Positions 45,601 through 56,840 of a stretch of 64,000 nucleotides of DNA are shown piece by piece. The position numbers were made by a program, and so were the translations under genes. The notes beneath the pieces are model-generated. The model searched no databases and was not told the DNA's origin. It saw nothing but the letters and a program-made list of their open reading frames with translations. Each line of letters opens with the position of its first letter. The first letter of the stretch is position 1. The DNA comes from Acanthaster planci (lineage: Eukaryota; Echinodermata; Asteroidea; Valvatida; Acanthasteridae), in NCBI RefSeq assembly GCF_001949145.1, contig NW_019091486.1:1421958-1485957 (forward strand), in the 5' to 3' direction.

Positions 45601-46608
45601 CATGCATGCTTGGCAAGTTTCACGCAGTGTGGCACATATGTAGCAAGCTTCCGGTGCGTTGTTCCTCTTTTGGTCACAATCATAGCACAGTCAGATGTTA
45701 GATTCATGTTACCAGTGCACCCTACCCAGGTGACACTGAAGGATGCCAACGCTGTGTCTTACAAAGATGCAAAAAGCATGACATTCGAGTAAATGTAGGA
45801 GTAGGAAAGTCACGCAGGGTGCCCTTATTAATCATTACACAGGCAGCTGGGTTACCGGACCTTCCCCACCATCTCATTAAACTTTCCCCTGTGTTGAAAG
45901 TCCAAGTGCGGACGGCGGTCACATTTGACCATTTTTCATAATGCGATCTTCTTGATAAAAACCTTTAATAAAAAAGTCCAGTGCAGACGTACATGTAGCT
46001 TATGTGGTAAAGCTGTACCACAAGCACGGTCCAGAAATAGCCACAAAGGCCTGCTTTCAGACAGAAAAAAAAAGGAACAATGTTGGGCCGAAACAGGCAG
46101 TAAGTAAAGACTTATTACATGCACGTATCTCACTTCTCGGGACAAACATTCAGATTAGCTGGGGGGGGTATAACAATGTGCTCAGAGTTCTTTATCTCAC
46201 ATGCAACTGCACATACATGTGTCTTCCAACACCACAGACTCTCAGCTTTCACTCTGGAGGCAACAATTGGTGAGGTTTCGTTCACACAGATCAGCAGGCT
46301 ACCAGCCCGGCTGGACTTCAGTACCGTGCTGCCTGCATCCTCGCTCATCTGCTGCTTGCTAGAGAGTGTACCGGTACTTGGGCACTTTGCTCAAAATGAT
46401 CGCTTCTTTGGGCTTGAAATCAGCAGCGTATGTTTACAGGGCGACATGCAGGCCAGCGTCGGGCCAGTTTTGGGTTATGGGATGAGGTTTTATAGGACTT
46501 GGGACCCACCTGGAGCTGTGTGACATTCTTGTGGGCAGTCTGCAGTTCCTCCACGTGTTTCTCTTTGGCTTTCTCGGCCAAGGCAAGACGTTTCTGTAAT
46601 GCTCGGCA
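24645..46608 (-). CDS. PPP1R21: Protein phosphatase 1 regulatory subunit 21 (KLRAQ/FERRY complex protein), C-terminal exons
   Basis: Three phase-0 exons, 46510-46608, 28025-28153 and 24645-24671, encode the last 84 residues. CRALQKRLALAEKAKEKHVE leads into a coiled coil, then DELQTTTRSYESQLSMMSEH, LCSMNEKLTAQKDQID, and the basic tail PNKKGKSK with TAG. In vertebrate PPP1R21 the C-terminus has the same order (AECRALSKRLALAEKSK, DELTTTKRSYEDQLSMMSDH, LCSMNETL, lysine-rich end). PPP1R21 is a coiled-coil scaffold of early endosomes within the FERRY complex that links mRNA to Rab5 membranes. The exon junctions fall between codons exactly where the protein blocks meet. Introns are unusually large (about 18.4 and 3.4 kb). 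Upstream exons encoding most of the protein are not visible and should lie beyond 64000. Confidence 0.92.
24674..28024 (-). other. Last PPP1R21 intron
   Basis: About 3.35 kb with no further exon seen. It includes one copy of the dispersed repeat described at 26025-26310. Confidence 0.75.
26025..26310 (+). repeat. Interspersed repeat family A, copy 1 (partial)
   Basis: CTTTTCTGGACAGCTGAGGG is followed by ACCATCGCTGTGACATC, CAGGAAGACAC, then CTGTTCCACTTGTTAACCCAA and TTTCTGAGAAAAGGTT. These blocks occur in the same order at 31985-32430 and 56430-56840. It is non-coding. Confidence 0.65.
28025..28153 (-). CDS. PPP1R21: PPP1R21 exon DELQTTTRSYESQLSMMSEHL
   Basis: The acceptor is TTGCCAG and the donor GTAAGA. 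Forty-three codons in phase 0-0 carry the most conserved block of the family (SQLSMMSEHLCSMNEKL) and end QIDALKLAAK. The match to the vertebrate block is near identical. Confidence 0.95.
30533..31160. repeat. Purine-rich low-complexity tracts and A19 run
   Basis: AAAAGAGAGAGAGAGGGAAA near 30535, an uninterrupted run of 19 A at 30648-30666, and GAGAGAGAGACAGAGAAACA near 31110 are simple sequence. Confidence 0.8.
31495..31590 (-). other. Unconfirmed candidate cassette exon within the PPP1R21 intron
   Basis: This 96-base minus-strand segment lies between the pyrimidine-rich acceptor GAGTCCTTCCGACTCTCCAG and AAG|GTGTCC. It is open in phase 0-0 (TFHVIPADFKVNSAHQDWTA then HHPDNYVRASFK), has coding-like third positions, and could be inserted between the flanking exons without a frameshift. 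No homology is recognised and the donor is weak. Confidence 0.2.
31985..32430 (+). repeat. Interspersed repeat family A, copy 2
   Basis: It contains CTCTTCTTCAATGTATGAAA, GGACAACTGAGGGCGCTTTT, GCTGTGATGTCATC, GGGAAGACA, AAACTGTGAACCAAGAATTT and an end with GACATCACAGTTTTGCTCAT. All blocks have counterparts in copies 1 and/or 3. Confidence 0.7.
35960..36035. repeat. Solo end of the GGTCCCCAC MITE family
   Basis: CTGTCCCCGCCATGTTTTCT followed by GTCCCCACGAAATAGGTGAA and GTGTGTGTCCCCACAAC matches the ends of the element at 6249-6680. No opposing end was found within the next kilobase. Confidence 0.55.
37784..38362. repeat. Minisatellite, unit about 69 bp, interrupted by an assembly gap
   Basis: Units beginning TGGGATGGCAGTCTCCTGTT and ending ACACAGCTGTGTCCAAAA start at 38019, 38078, 38148, 38217 and 38286, giving periods of 59, 70, 69 and 69. 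The last unit contains a 17-base triplication (TGGCAGTCTCCTGTTTC at about 38291-38341). The end of a further unit (TGTGTCCAAAA) precedes the gap, so the array continues into it. A unit of 69 bases is divisible by three, which explains long false ORFs on both strands. Confidence 0.93.
37795..38018. other. Assembly gap (224 N)
   Basis: A run of 224 N lies inside the minisatellite. The true array length is unknown. Confidence 0.99.
45337..45990. mobile_element. Possible degenerate MITE with CGTC(C/T)(A/G)CAC-type ends
   Basis: CCCCGTCCACACCGGGCTTT followed by TAATCATAAA at the left is similar to the reverse complements of the segments at 45890-45920 (CGTCCGCACTTGGACTTTCA) and 45960-45990 (CGTCTGCACTGGACTTTTTT). 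This suggests a decayed inverted-repeat element, perhaps with a duplicated right end. No transposase is present. Confidence 0.4.
46510..46608 (-). CDS. PPP1R21: PPP1R21 exon CRALQKRLALAEK
   Basis: The acceptor is GGATGCAG and the donor GTGGGT. Thirty-three codons in phase 0-0 run from CRALQKRLALAEKAKE to NVTQLQ. Heptad-like leucines and charged residues fit a coiled coil. A related sequence resembling its acceptor and first codons occurs at 60779-60813. Confidence 0.93.
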
Positions 46609-49439
46609 CTGCATCCAGAAACACAGAGAGAAAAAAGTACAAATAATATTGAAACCTTGTTAAAATGAATTCAATTAAATTTGACTGTTGGCTTGCACTT
46701 CACCAATATAAAATTATTGAGCATCACATGTAACTTCTTTCCAATCTTCACATACAAGTACCTTGCACCAAAGAGTTACAACTAGACCTGTTTGTGGAAT
46801 ATTTCAGTGTTTGTCTTTCAGAATGTTCTGTTATTTCTCTGGGTACATGGTTAGCAATGTACAAGTGTGTATGCAAGTAATGTATGGGAAGAGAAAACCT
46901 ACTAGACACTCAAAAATCATGACAGCTCAAAATCTTTGAGCAGCATAGTGAAATCGTTCCAGGGGTGCTGTTTCTGTTTTTTTTTTTTAATTGTTGAATT
47001 TTCTCCAAATGAGCCCCTTGACCACAGAAGGTCTTGGTAATTTCACAAGCAATAGTCAAATTACTTGCGCCAGACAACCATTCCTTCTATTATTGCTTAG
47101 ACTACTTAAGTGGAACGCAAGCCTTCACACAGTTGTGCTCTTGAAATTTTTAAAATAATGCTCATGGCAGTTATGAAGTACAACGGGGTGATCTATTGCC
47201 TCAGTTATCACCCTCCCTTTACCCACCCCCCCTCCCTCCTCCTATCATGCTCTAAACCTACACCAAACTGGGCAGAAAACATATACCAGGCAAGATATGA
47301 GACAGAGGGGTACCCCCCCTTACCTGCCCAATCCCTATACACACTCTAGTAAATGGTTCCCTATCACATCCCCCCTAGAAGTCTGTAAAAATTCCTGAGA
47401 TTTCGATCAAACAATGACCAACACAAAGGCTCTCTCTCCGTCCCATATCTTGCTTCAAATGAGAAAACAAGAAGTACATACACATTAAACTCATGTTATA
47501 AGAAAATACTGCTGTAACAAAGGATTTTTAGAAAGAGTAACTTTCTTGAATTCTTGATTTTTTTCTTTTTCCACTCCTTTGTTAACAATGTCCTGGCTTG
47601 TAACAAATTATTTTGTCTGATCCCTTTAGCTTTGTTATAAAATGAGTTAGAGTTGACTGCAACTGGCTTGGTCCAACATGAAAAAAAATCAGAACACGAC
47701 AACAAACAAGAGAAAACAAAAACAAGAAACACACGCACGAATGCAAAATAGCTCATTTCAATACGGCCAGTCACGCGATGCGGCGCTGGTGCTGCCTTCG
47801 TCGCCTGTGTCTGAGCCAATTGACTGTGTCGCCAGTCAGTCTAACAAGATTGCCTACTAAACGCCGCAACTCTGCCCGCTCCCAACAAAATGATTAGCGC
47901 CGATCACCTGCTTCGGAGTGCCGCTGAATAGCCAGCGCTTGGGGCACTTTTGACTCCCCAGGGGAAATTTTTTCTACCTTCGGTGTAACCCCGCACCTTC
48001 TCGGCTCGAGCACAGACGAGAGCATGTGCATACGTGGCGGGTGTCTGATTGAATTGTACGATGCTTCGCACGTCTGTTTCCTACCATCAGCCCCCACCCA
48101 CAAAAAACCTCCTCGTAGTTTTTAACGCAATAGGGCTTTAATGAGATTGGCCCAAGCCTCTCATCTGTTCATTTCCCCACATTTGTTGTCGCTACGAGGC
48201 CCATTTGCAGAGGAGAGTAGGCGGCGGTGATGGAACGGGGGAGTTTTGGAATGGGGGAGTGGGGAGGCATGAAAATGAAGAGTCAGACCTCAAAGTACGG
48301 TGAACCGGTTTATGCGTGAAGAGGTAGGGGCTTACCTGTATTGGCTGAGAAGGGGGGGGACGTGAATACAAACGGGGATGCCTTTGAAATGTTGTAAAGT
48401 CAACCATGAAAGTGATGTGGCTTGGTTCTTATTGTCAAGATCAGATACTTGGCCCAGAAATTTCAATTGCAGTTATCAATGGATAAAAACAATTCAAGTA
48501 ATTCCTTTTGTTCAGACTTGGTGTCAAAGGCATGTCTCTTCAGAGACAATGAAGATTACAAAGCCTTAAACCACTGCAGACAATGAGTCAGTTCAGTATT
48601 TCAACATTGCATGCCCACAATGAAGAGCGCGCCTGAGGTTGTTCAGATGCGCGTGCGAGGCCTGGCCTATCAACACCGCCCTAACGCACGTATGTGGACT
48701 TGCGGGGCTTTGCTCCAGAATGACCTTGCTTTTTTGAAATACCGCGCTGGCTCGTTTCCCCAAGTGCTGTACGTTATGTACAAGCAAGTGCTACACTCAA
48801 ACTTGGTATTGAAGGTGTGGACAAGAGAGGTGATATAAACCTACTTGAAACTGTTGTAAAATGCACATTATCGAAATCCTGCCTCAATCCAAGGCGTTCA
48901 GATTCATATGCCCTGCAGCCTGTGCACCTGCCCTCCAGACGTTACACCTAGCATTCTAATTGCTGGAGTGCAAATGCAGAGTGCGATTGGTATGGAATGT
49001 CCCGCAGCTGGCATTTTTTTACCCCTTCTTTTTGTTTTACAACCGCGCATGTTCTCAAACTCGCTTTCTTTTTCTCTGAATAAGTGACCGAGTTACCCCC
49101 ATCAGCTTGGCCCTCAGTGGCAGCGTTTATGAATCATTGATTGGAATCCGAGGATGCGAATCAGTTAAGCTCCATCCATTTTGCATGTTCTGACGCTCTC
49201 CCAGGCATTGGCTTTGCGGGGATGAAATATTGATAAGATGCCAGGGGGATTCTTGGGCTGTGTTTGTCAGACTGGCGCCAAGAACTCCTTCCCCTGTTTT
49301 GAGGGATGAAATATTCATGCCAAAGAAGATGTAAGGCTTCTTTCACACTCTTGTACTGAAATAGAGTCTTTCAACTCAGCAGCTAAAAAATAATGAATGA
49401 AAAAATAATGCACTTATTCAAACAGTGCTGGTACTCAAC

Positions 49440-49765
49440 ACACTGTACACGTACATCATTACCCCTGATCACAGGGCTTAGTTAGATACATTCTTAAAAC
49501 TATCTTACATGTAGCTCCCTAGCCAAGTAGGGCCTATGTCTCCAGCTCAGTGCCATTTAAGATGCAACCTGGCTAATCAAATGCAATAACCCTCTCTATT
49601 CTCACAAGCAACAATTTACGCTCCAAGGTGGGAAACGGCCAGTGAGAGTGTAAGGGCTTGCCAGGGGTCACAGCATGGTCACAGGGTATGTCCCACTGCT
49701 GGATTTGAACCTGTGACCTGATGATTGGGGAAGTTTCAAAGCCTGACCACAAGGCTGCCTGCCCA
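49440..49765 (-). mobile_element. tRNA-derived SINE
   Basis: On the minus strand, CTTGTGGTCAGGCTTTGAAA resembles a tRNA-type A box. About 40 bases later GGTTCAAATCC is a good B box. It is followed by CAGCAGTGGGACATACC and GGCAAGCCCTTACACTCTCA, a word order common in tRNA-derived SINE bodies. The head does not fold as a full tRNA, so it is not a tRNA gene. The 3' end is approximate. Confidence 0.55.
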
Positions 49766-50056
49766 ACTAATGGCTGAATGGCATCGTCTGTAATCAGAAA
49801 GTTCCACCTGATAAAATTTTAAAAAGCAATACAGGGCTTTTAGGAGGGGGAGTAGAACTCTTAAATACAAAATTGACACGTGAACCTTTGGATCCTACAT
49901 TTCCACACTGTTCCTGCTCACAATCTTTTGCCTCTGTCTTTGAGTGATGACCAACTGATTGGTGGCGCTGCTCATGTGGGGACACGGCCTTTTTACTTTT
50001 CTGTTACATGTTGGTTTTAAATTCGTTTTTATGTGCATTTTCTATGAAGTTGTGAT

Positions 50057-51420
50057 TTGTCTGAAAGTCAGATGACGTGTCAAGCATCATGTTTTCCTCT
50101 GGTGGTGGTTTTTATTGCCTTTCTGACTTTATCATGGAGTGCTAGACGAATTTTGGGTGCAGCTATCGACGGCACCGGTGAGGCCGAGTCCTTGCCATGG
50201 ATATCATACAGCCCTGAATTTCTGCTGAGTCGACGTGGTTTTTCGGCACGGCCAAAAAGTGCAATACATGAGGCATGTGCGGGTACTCTCAAGGTGTGTA
50301 AACGTGGGAATAAGGGTGGCGTGAGGAACAGAACGTCACTTCCGACAATTATTCACGGAAATCTTCAGAGTATACAGAGCAAAACTAATGAACTCAGAGC
50401 CTGCCACCGCTTTCTCGCAGATTACCAAGATTTAAGTGTAATATGCATGACTAAAACATGGCTGACGGAGAACAACCCAGACACCCTGGTTGACCTGGAC
50501 AGGTACACGCTGCTGAGGATGGATAGGAATAATGATTCAGGAAAAAGTAAAGGTGGAGCTGCATGTGCATTTATAAACGAAAAATACAGTACCGGGATGC
50601 CAGCACATATTACCATCAAGCGAGGGCTTTGTACTAAGGATATCCAACTCCTCAAGTGGCATTTATCGGCCGCCATTTTATTTGCCACCGGAAATCAATC
50701 AAGTTATGCTGTTTGTGGTGTATATACCCCCTTCAGCAGATGCTAAGATAGCAGCCGATACAATCTGTGACTTTGTATCTCAAGCTGAGACGGTGTCACC
50801 TGATGCTGCTAAGGTTCTTCTTGTTGACTTCAACCCACGCAGTTTAACGGAATACATGCCTACTATCAAGTCCATCAATTGTCCAACCCCGAAGGATGCT
50901 TGTTTGGACGTTTGCTACGGCAACATTCCAGGGGCATACTGAGTGAAACAGTTACCCAGTCTTGGTAACTTTGATCACAATATGATCCTGGTGATTCCTG
51001 TCTATTGTCCCCAAATGCAGAGGGAACTTGTTAAAAGAGTCTGGGTCAAGTCTTGGACAAGCCAAGCTATGGAGATACCGCAAGGGTGCTTTGCATGTAC
51101 AGACAGGAATGTCTTCATAGATACCGCAGTAAATCTTGATGAGGCTGTTGTTACATCCAACCAAGTGCATTTTCGTGCAGATCTACTGGTTCCCCCCAAA
51201 ACAGTGAATTGTTGGTGGATTTATTTGAGTCAAATATGCGCAATAAGATCGCTCTGATCATGGCAGACAGGTGTCATCCGTTACATAATAGGTTTATTCA
51301 TAGTCTGAGAAGTAACCGGCCGGTACAACAGAGAGTAAGAACTGCACGTCATTTGTTCCATTAGCTTTAATGGGATAACAAAGTTATATTAAATTGAATT
51401 GAAACCTTGAAATCTCTCGT
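50057..51420 (+). pseudogene. Internally deleted LINE ORF2 (endonuclease plus C-terminal tail)
   Basis: The frame from about 50320 gives LPTIIHGNLQSIQSKTNEL, ICMTKTWL and MDRNNDSGKSKGG; a frame change then gives VVYIPPSADAKIAADTI, LLVDFNP, NCPTPKDACLDVCYGNIPGA, then FDHNMILVIPVY and QGCFACTDRNVF. These are ordered APE-type endonuclease blocks of non-LTR retrotransposons. The catalytic Glu expected in the TETWL motif is Lys. After about 51210 the reading passes straight to the far C-terminal motif (HPLHNRFIHSLRSNRPVQQR), so the reverse transcriptase core is missing. The copy ends in AT-rich sequence AAATTGAATTGAA (51390-51402). It is dead. Confidence 0.82.
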
Positions 51421-52760
51421 TTTGAAAAAAAAAAGCTTCCAAAATGAAAAGGCTAGTTCAACTTGGCACGAAAACTTACATAACTGTGAATGTGGCATCA
51501 AGTAATATAAGTTGCAACTAGCTACTAGAGGTCAATATATGGATACTCAAATTTTTGCAAATTTGCAGCTCGCACATTCATCTTGAAGTCACAAATTCAT
51601 GTTCACTGCCATTTTTGTTCTAAGAATGAACCACTGCTTGACATACTCAGCACAATGCATAAAAATTTCCCATGCATTAAAGTGTACCTTTCATTTTTTG
51701 AGAGAAGCTCTTTACATTCAGAAAACAATTTAATGAATTTTGTTCAACCCAAGGCAGGGATTACTCAAACAATATCAGCTGATAAGCCAACCGCTAATGC
51801 AGGAATGAAAAAACCACAAAAGTGCACGCTGGGTGAAGGTTGTAAATGAATAAGAGAATATCAACACTAAAAAAAAAAAAAACAAGCTGCCAACACACTG
51901 TACATTAATCCTCATCTGTGGTGTGAAGCCAAAGTGCTAGTCAACCCAATTTGTTTCTCGGTAACTTGCTCAGTTTCCATCTCTCCCCCAGCCCCCCCAC
52001 CCCCTTGGGGCCTATGATGGAGAAGGGACCCATTACAGTGTGACATGTTCAGGAGCTTTTGTGAACATGACTCTCTCGCCACTGAGTGGTGTGTGTGTGA
52101 GTGTGGGGGGAATTAATGCCAGCGACATCACTCAACCCTGTTACGCTCTTTGTGGCTTTCCTAATACACTGCTATCAACCTTCCTCTCTCATTTGTGATA
52201 CACTGGCGTGGATTTGCAATTTCTGAACTTTTCTCTCCATCCAATTCCCTTGCATACCATACATGTAACTCAAAAGAACCAGCCACATTCAATTCTTCTC
52301 AAGTGTTCTGAACTTCACGCTTGAAAGAAAATGATGTTAAAGCTCCTTGACATTTCATGTTTGCTTTCCACATGTCAGGGTGTAAGGACTGTACCACTCT
52401 GCAACTACAGAGAAATCTCTCTGCCTGCGAAGTACTGGCACTTTCAATTGCCAACCCCCCCTCCCTCAAATGGAAAGGGCCTCCTTAATCTGACCCTTCC
52501 AGGAAAGGTCAGTATGACACATCAGTCATGCCTGTACCCATGTGTACCTCAGGGGGCCGACATTTCTGGCTTTTCTGCATAGGTAGACCAGTAACCCACT
52601 GGCCTTTCCAGAATTTGAGTTGGGGGAAGTTGTTTCTTGTGAATGAATGTATAACTTTTTATCTGAAAAGGAATCCACATCCCCCAACATAAGTGGTAGT
52701 GCCATATCTAAAGTGTCCGTACACTGTACCTTAAAAAAAAAGCAACATGTCACAAGTGGC

Positions 52761-52785
52761 GGGGGGGGGGGGGGGGGGGGGGGGG
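52761..52785. repeat. Poly-G run of 25
   Basis: Twenty-five consecutive G residues are followed by TGAGGGGGC. This is a strong G-quadruplex candidate on the plus strand and a likely point of sequencing length error. Confidence 0.95.
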
Positions 52786-55700
52786 TGAGGGGGCAACTTG
52801 CCCACCCTTCCCCCACCCAACCCCACCCATGGATTCATCGCAGATACAGCCTCACATTCCCACAAGTCTACACCACAGATGCATGTTTATTGGTGTGGAC
52901 CACCCACCATACATGTACACGTAAGTCCTGCATAGAATTTAGCTTCGACTTTTGGCTAGAGTGTGAAGGACTGCTCAAATTTTGAGGTTCAATTAACCCC
53001 ACCCAAGTGCTGACACTTCAGAGGGAAGGGTAAAGAGGACTGATGAAAAAGAACCAATTATGCACACATACATGCGGGTGTTGTGCAGTTCGTTTTCTCA
53101 GTGTGACAAAAGCAACATCAAGTGTCTCTTCCTTTGTCATCAAGGATACTCGCGGGAGGGAGGTACGGCCACAAAGCAAAACCTGGAGGGTGGTGAGAAC
53201 GGGAAGCTTGCCAATTGAATTAAGAACTTGTTTTGCAAAAACAGCCACCCCTCGTCGTTTTCAATTCATTTCAATGTGCACACACAAAGATAACTGACTG
53301 GGCATTCAAGCACTTTTCCCCCAGAGTGAGGCACAGGATGCTCAGTAAATTCTGACACAATTAACTCAAGAGTAGAGAGCAGGCCTTGCTCTTTGGCGTG
53401 CATGGGCCCTTTTTTTTCCTCTTTCCTCGCAGTCCAGTGAATCATCAGTGACAGGTTACCCTGTTCCTTGTTGACAGAGTAACCCATGAATAGGGTGTTC
53501 ATATTTACATTGCAATGACACCACCTTCATGTACACAACCACCACCTTACCTGGCTCGGGGCCAGAAATAAATATGGCTGTCAACCGGCACATCCGTGGC
53601 ACAGAAGTTGGGAGATTCACGCCAACCAAGGTGAGGAATTAGACAGAAGGTGGCTCCATTATCACCCCCTCCCCCCCCACAAGTGTGGTTATTTTAAGAA
53701 CTGGGTGGGGGAAGATCTCCTTTTATCTCATTTAGCGTCGGCTCATAAGGGCTGAGGTGAGGAGGATGGAAGGAGGGGGGTCTTAAGCAACTCAGCTTTT
53801 GTAAATCAAGAGTTCTTTCACCTCTCACCCTGTGATGCCGCTTAATTTTGATGATGATAATTACACGGGATTCCGGCTGACTTTGTTCACGTAACATTGC
53901 GGAACCGAGCACAGAAGAGTGCTTTGACATGATGGCTAGTGCTTTGACATGCCGTGGCTTGTGGTTGGGCCCCGTGCTGGCCTCTGTGCCTGCACTTTTT
54001 ACGAGAGGGCGAGTGCACTTATTAACATGTGGTGAGAAAAAGTACGCAACGCCCATTGTTTCAACTCTGCATTCGCAATACATGCACTTCTATTTCGGTG
54101 TGTCGGTAGAAAAAAAAAGGGGGGGTTGGATCTGCTGCACTCTGACAGAGGTCAACTGGCACTAATTGATGAGCAAAAAGCTCATCTGTTTACAAGAGAT
54201 AATTATCCACAATAGCCTTCCACCAATCAGTGGCATGCATTATTCAGGTGCACTCAGACGGGCGATACGTGATGAAGCACCAGGAGCCTTCATTAGGCAA
54301 TCAAAGAGTGCATGATCATAAATGTTATTACATGTATGCTGTCAGCGGCGGCCCCCGACATCCCCCCCCCCAAAAAAATGTATGTTAACATTCTCACGAG
54401 GTGACAGTACAGTAGTTTGATGACACTGTACGGGTATACAGACTGTCTGGGCAACAATGGCGGTGTTATCTGGTAACTAGTCAGCCTGCCTGTCAAAACT
54501 ACCAATCCATCCCTTGGTCCATGGCTGGTGTGGTTTCTGGTACAAGTTCTGGGTAAAATTTCAAAAGCCCACAATGCTCAGGACATTGACCCCATCCAAG
54601 GCTACCAGAATGTACACAGCTTCTCTCCCAACATGCTTTGTTTGCAGTCAAACAGGGCACTGGTGGGGGAGGGGATATTTTCCCAGGAGCTATTTTCAAG
54701 GTGTAATTTTTAGTTTGTTAGCTTGTTTTTTCATTTTGGAGGTATACCAGCTTTTGATATTATCCTCTTTTCTTGCATTTCAATACACAAACTTTTAACC
54801 TGAACTAAATTCACAGGTGATAATTCTATGACATGTACATGTACATGAACGAGAATTTTTATTGTAATCTTGGCATGTACACATTTGGAAAGTATGACCG
54901 TAAACCAAACCGTTTTGAGGTTTTGCAACAAACTGAAACTGAACCCTATGGTGGGCACCAGTGATCATGTGATTTACCAATAATCAAAACACGCACAAAA
55001 TATATTCACATATAAACAGTAGTGGGGAAAAACAGGTACAAAACCGATTAAAAAACAAAAAAACACCACTGCACAAACGTAAGTTTTGTAAGTTCTTTAC
55101 CTCGATGCACTTTAGTACCAAAAAAAGGTTTTTGCTCTGTACAAGAGTGCATGCACATGGCACATATACATGTATTAGCACAAAGGGAAACTATGAAGTG
55201 AAGTGAAAACCAAAATCACGTTTAGTGCCCCTGTCTGCTCCCTGTTTGGAGGTTGCATGAATTTATCTTGGACAAGACTCAAACACTTCAACAAATCTCT
55301 GTTACTCTTTCTCCTGAAATCTTCACAACTGGTCTGAGAACTTTGAGCTCATTGGGGCAAAAGGTCAATCAGATGAGGTCACAGAGACTGGGCCTAACAG
55401 AAGCAACGATGTCCAAATGAGGAATTGATCAGCCTTCCAAGTATCTTACTGCATTCAACACTGTACCGGTACTCGCGCAGCTGTCTAAACGCCAACCAAC
55501 CTGCAGCTGCCTAACGAGACAGCGCTTTTTTTCCCCTGATTACTAAGCACTTCATTCACAGCCTCTGCAAATCAATATTGCTGGGGCATGTTACCGTGCA
55601 CGTACTGGCACATTCACCCTCGGGGGGGGGGGGAAATGTTCTCACATCTGATAATGTACATGTATATGAACTAACTGCATTTGGAAGAATGCCTTGCAAG

Positions 55701-56429
55701 TGACAGTCACAAAATTTCATTTCTTAACCCTCCCACCATGTGTCCAAAAAATTGAAATTGGACAGTTAAAGAGGGTGAAACATTAAATGTAACTGAAAGT
55801 GTGGGATCACGAATAAAGGCACAGGGGAAAACTCCACACATGTGTCTCTGACTTGAACACTCTTCAATAAAACCAACACGCTTCGCGTAACTAACAGGCC
55901 AACAAGAAATATTTCAATCACTGTACTAGTGCTGCACGTTGAAACACACTGCACTGCTTTTTCAACTTTCTTGACGCTAAATAAAGACAAAAAACCAGTA
56001 GCGGTTTGCCTCTATCTTACTGTTTACAAGTTGACATGAATAAATGTACCCTGTCTGCAATTCTCACATCTATCCCTCTCACACATGCCTTACCCTGGAG
56101 CTGCCTCTTCCAATTTCATCCCTCTGGAATTCATTCTCTAGGACTTGTACAAGTCTAGTCTACAGAGGGCTTTGGCCATCAGCCACGCACATGTCAGTGC
56201 TGAGGGGCAAGGTTATAGGAATCAAGGGCAAGGATACCCTTCCTTATATGTACAGTGCATGTATTTTGCCTACTCAGTACAGTTCTTGGTACCAGTATAA
56301 ATAGTGCCAAGGTTGTGCAGGCATACATGGAAGCACTGCCGCACTGCTAGTTTATTCATGGAGCTTTTTATTTATTTTCATTTATTTATTAAAGGGTCCA
56401 CGGCAATGAATTTTTTTTTTCTGAAACAC

Positions 56430-56840
56430 ACTGCTTTTTGGGCAGCTTTACATATACATGTACTCTTCTTCAATGTATAAAAAAATAAGTTGAGCTTTCC
56501 AGTTAAGTGTATAGAAAACTGGGGGTTTTGTTTACACTTTTCAAATCGCCCGAGCTTTTCTGCACAACTGTGGGCGCCATTGCTGTCATCAGGGAAGACA
56601 CGGGCCAGTTTATGTTTTCCTGGTTAAATTGTGAACACCAAGTTTTCTCACTGAAAACATCTCTGAAAAAGGGTTCCTCATTGGCTTATTGCCAAGAACT
56701 GGTGCTTACACAACAATACATCAATAAAGTAAAGGAATTTAGGACAGCAAAATAAAAAACTCCAGCTGTTTCTTGTGCACAAATCAATGCAACCCTCAGG
56801 TGTTATCCCCGGGAAATCACAGGTTTGCTCAAGAATATGC
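56430..56840 (+). repeat. Interspersed repeat family A, copy 3
   Basis: It contains CTCTTCTTCAATGTATAAAA, GCACAACTGTGGGCGCCATT, GCTGTCATCAGGGAAGACAC, AAATTGTGAACACCAAGTTT and GGGAAATCACAGGTTTGCTC. This is the same order and orientation as copy 2. There are no terminal inverted repeats and no ORF. Confidence 0.7.

Larger units (their letters stand above)
28154..46509 (-). other. Large (about 18.4 kb) PPP1R21 intron
   Basis: This is bounded by the two strongest PPP1R21 exons. No other confirmed exon is seen. It contains purine-rich tracts (30533-31160), repeat family A copy 2, a minisatellite with an assembly gap, homopolymer runs, a MITE end near 35965 and a possible MITE near 45337-45990. 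GC-rich stretches at 33430-33760 and 40890-41800 have ORFs on both strands but no recognisable protein. Confidence 0.75.

Noticed and set aside
45439-45792. 117-codon plus-strand ORF
   Set aside because: It lies inside a likely MITE with no transposase or other motif.
49685-49765. tRNA gene suggested by A- and B-box-like words
   Set aside because: The segment lacks a consistent cloverleaf and is followed by SINE-like sequence, so it is called a tRNA-derived SINE.
54984-55181. Possible PPP1R21 upstream exon ending KCIE before GTAAAG at about 55099
   Set aside because: The donor and phase would suit, but the peptide (SKNLFLVLKCIE) does not resemble the expected ELTSQLQLADS region.
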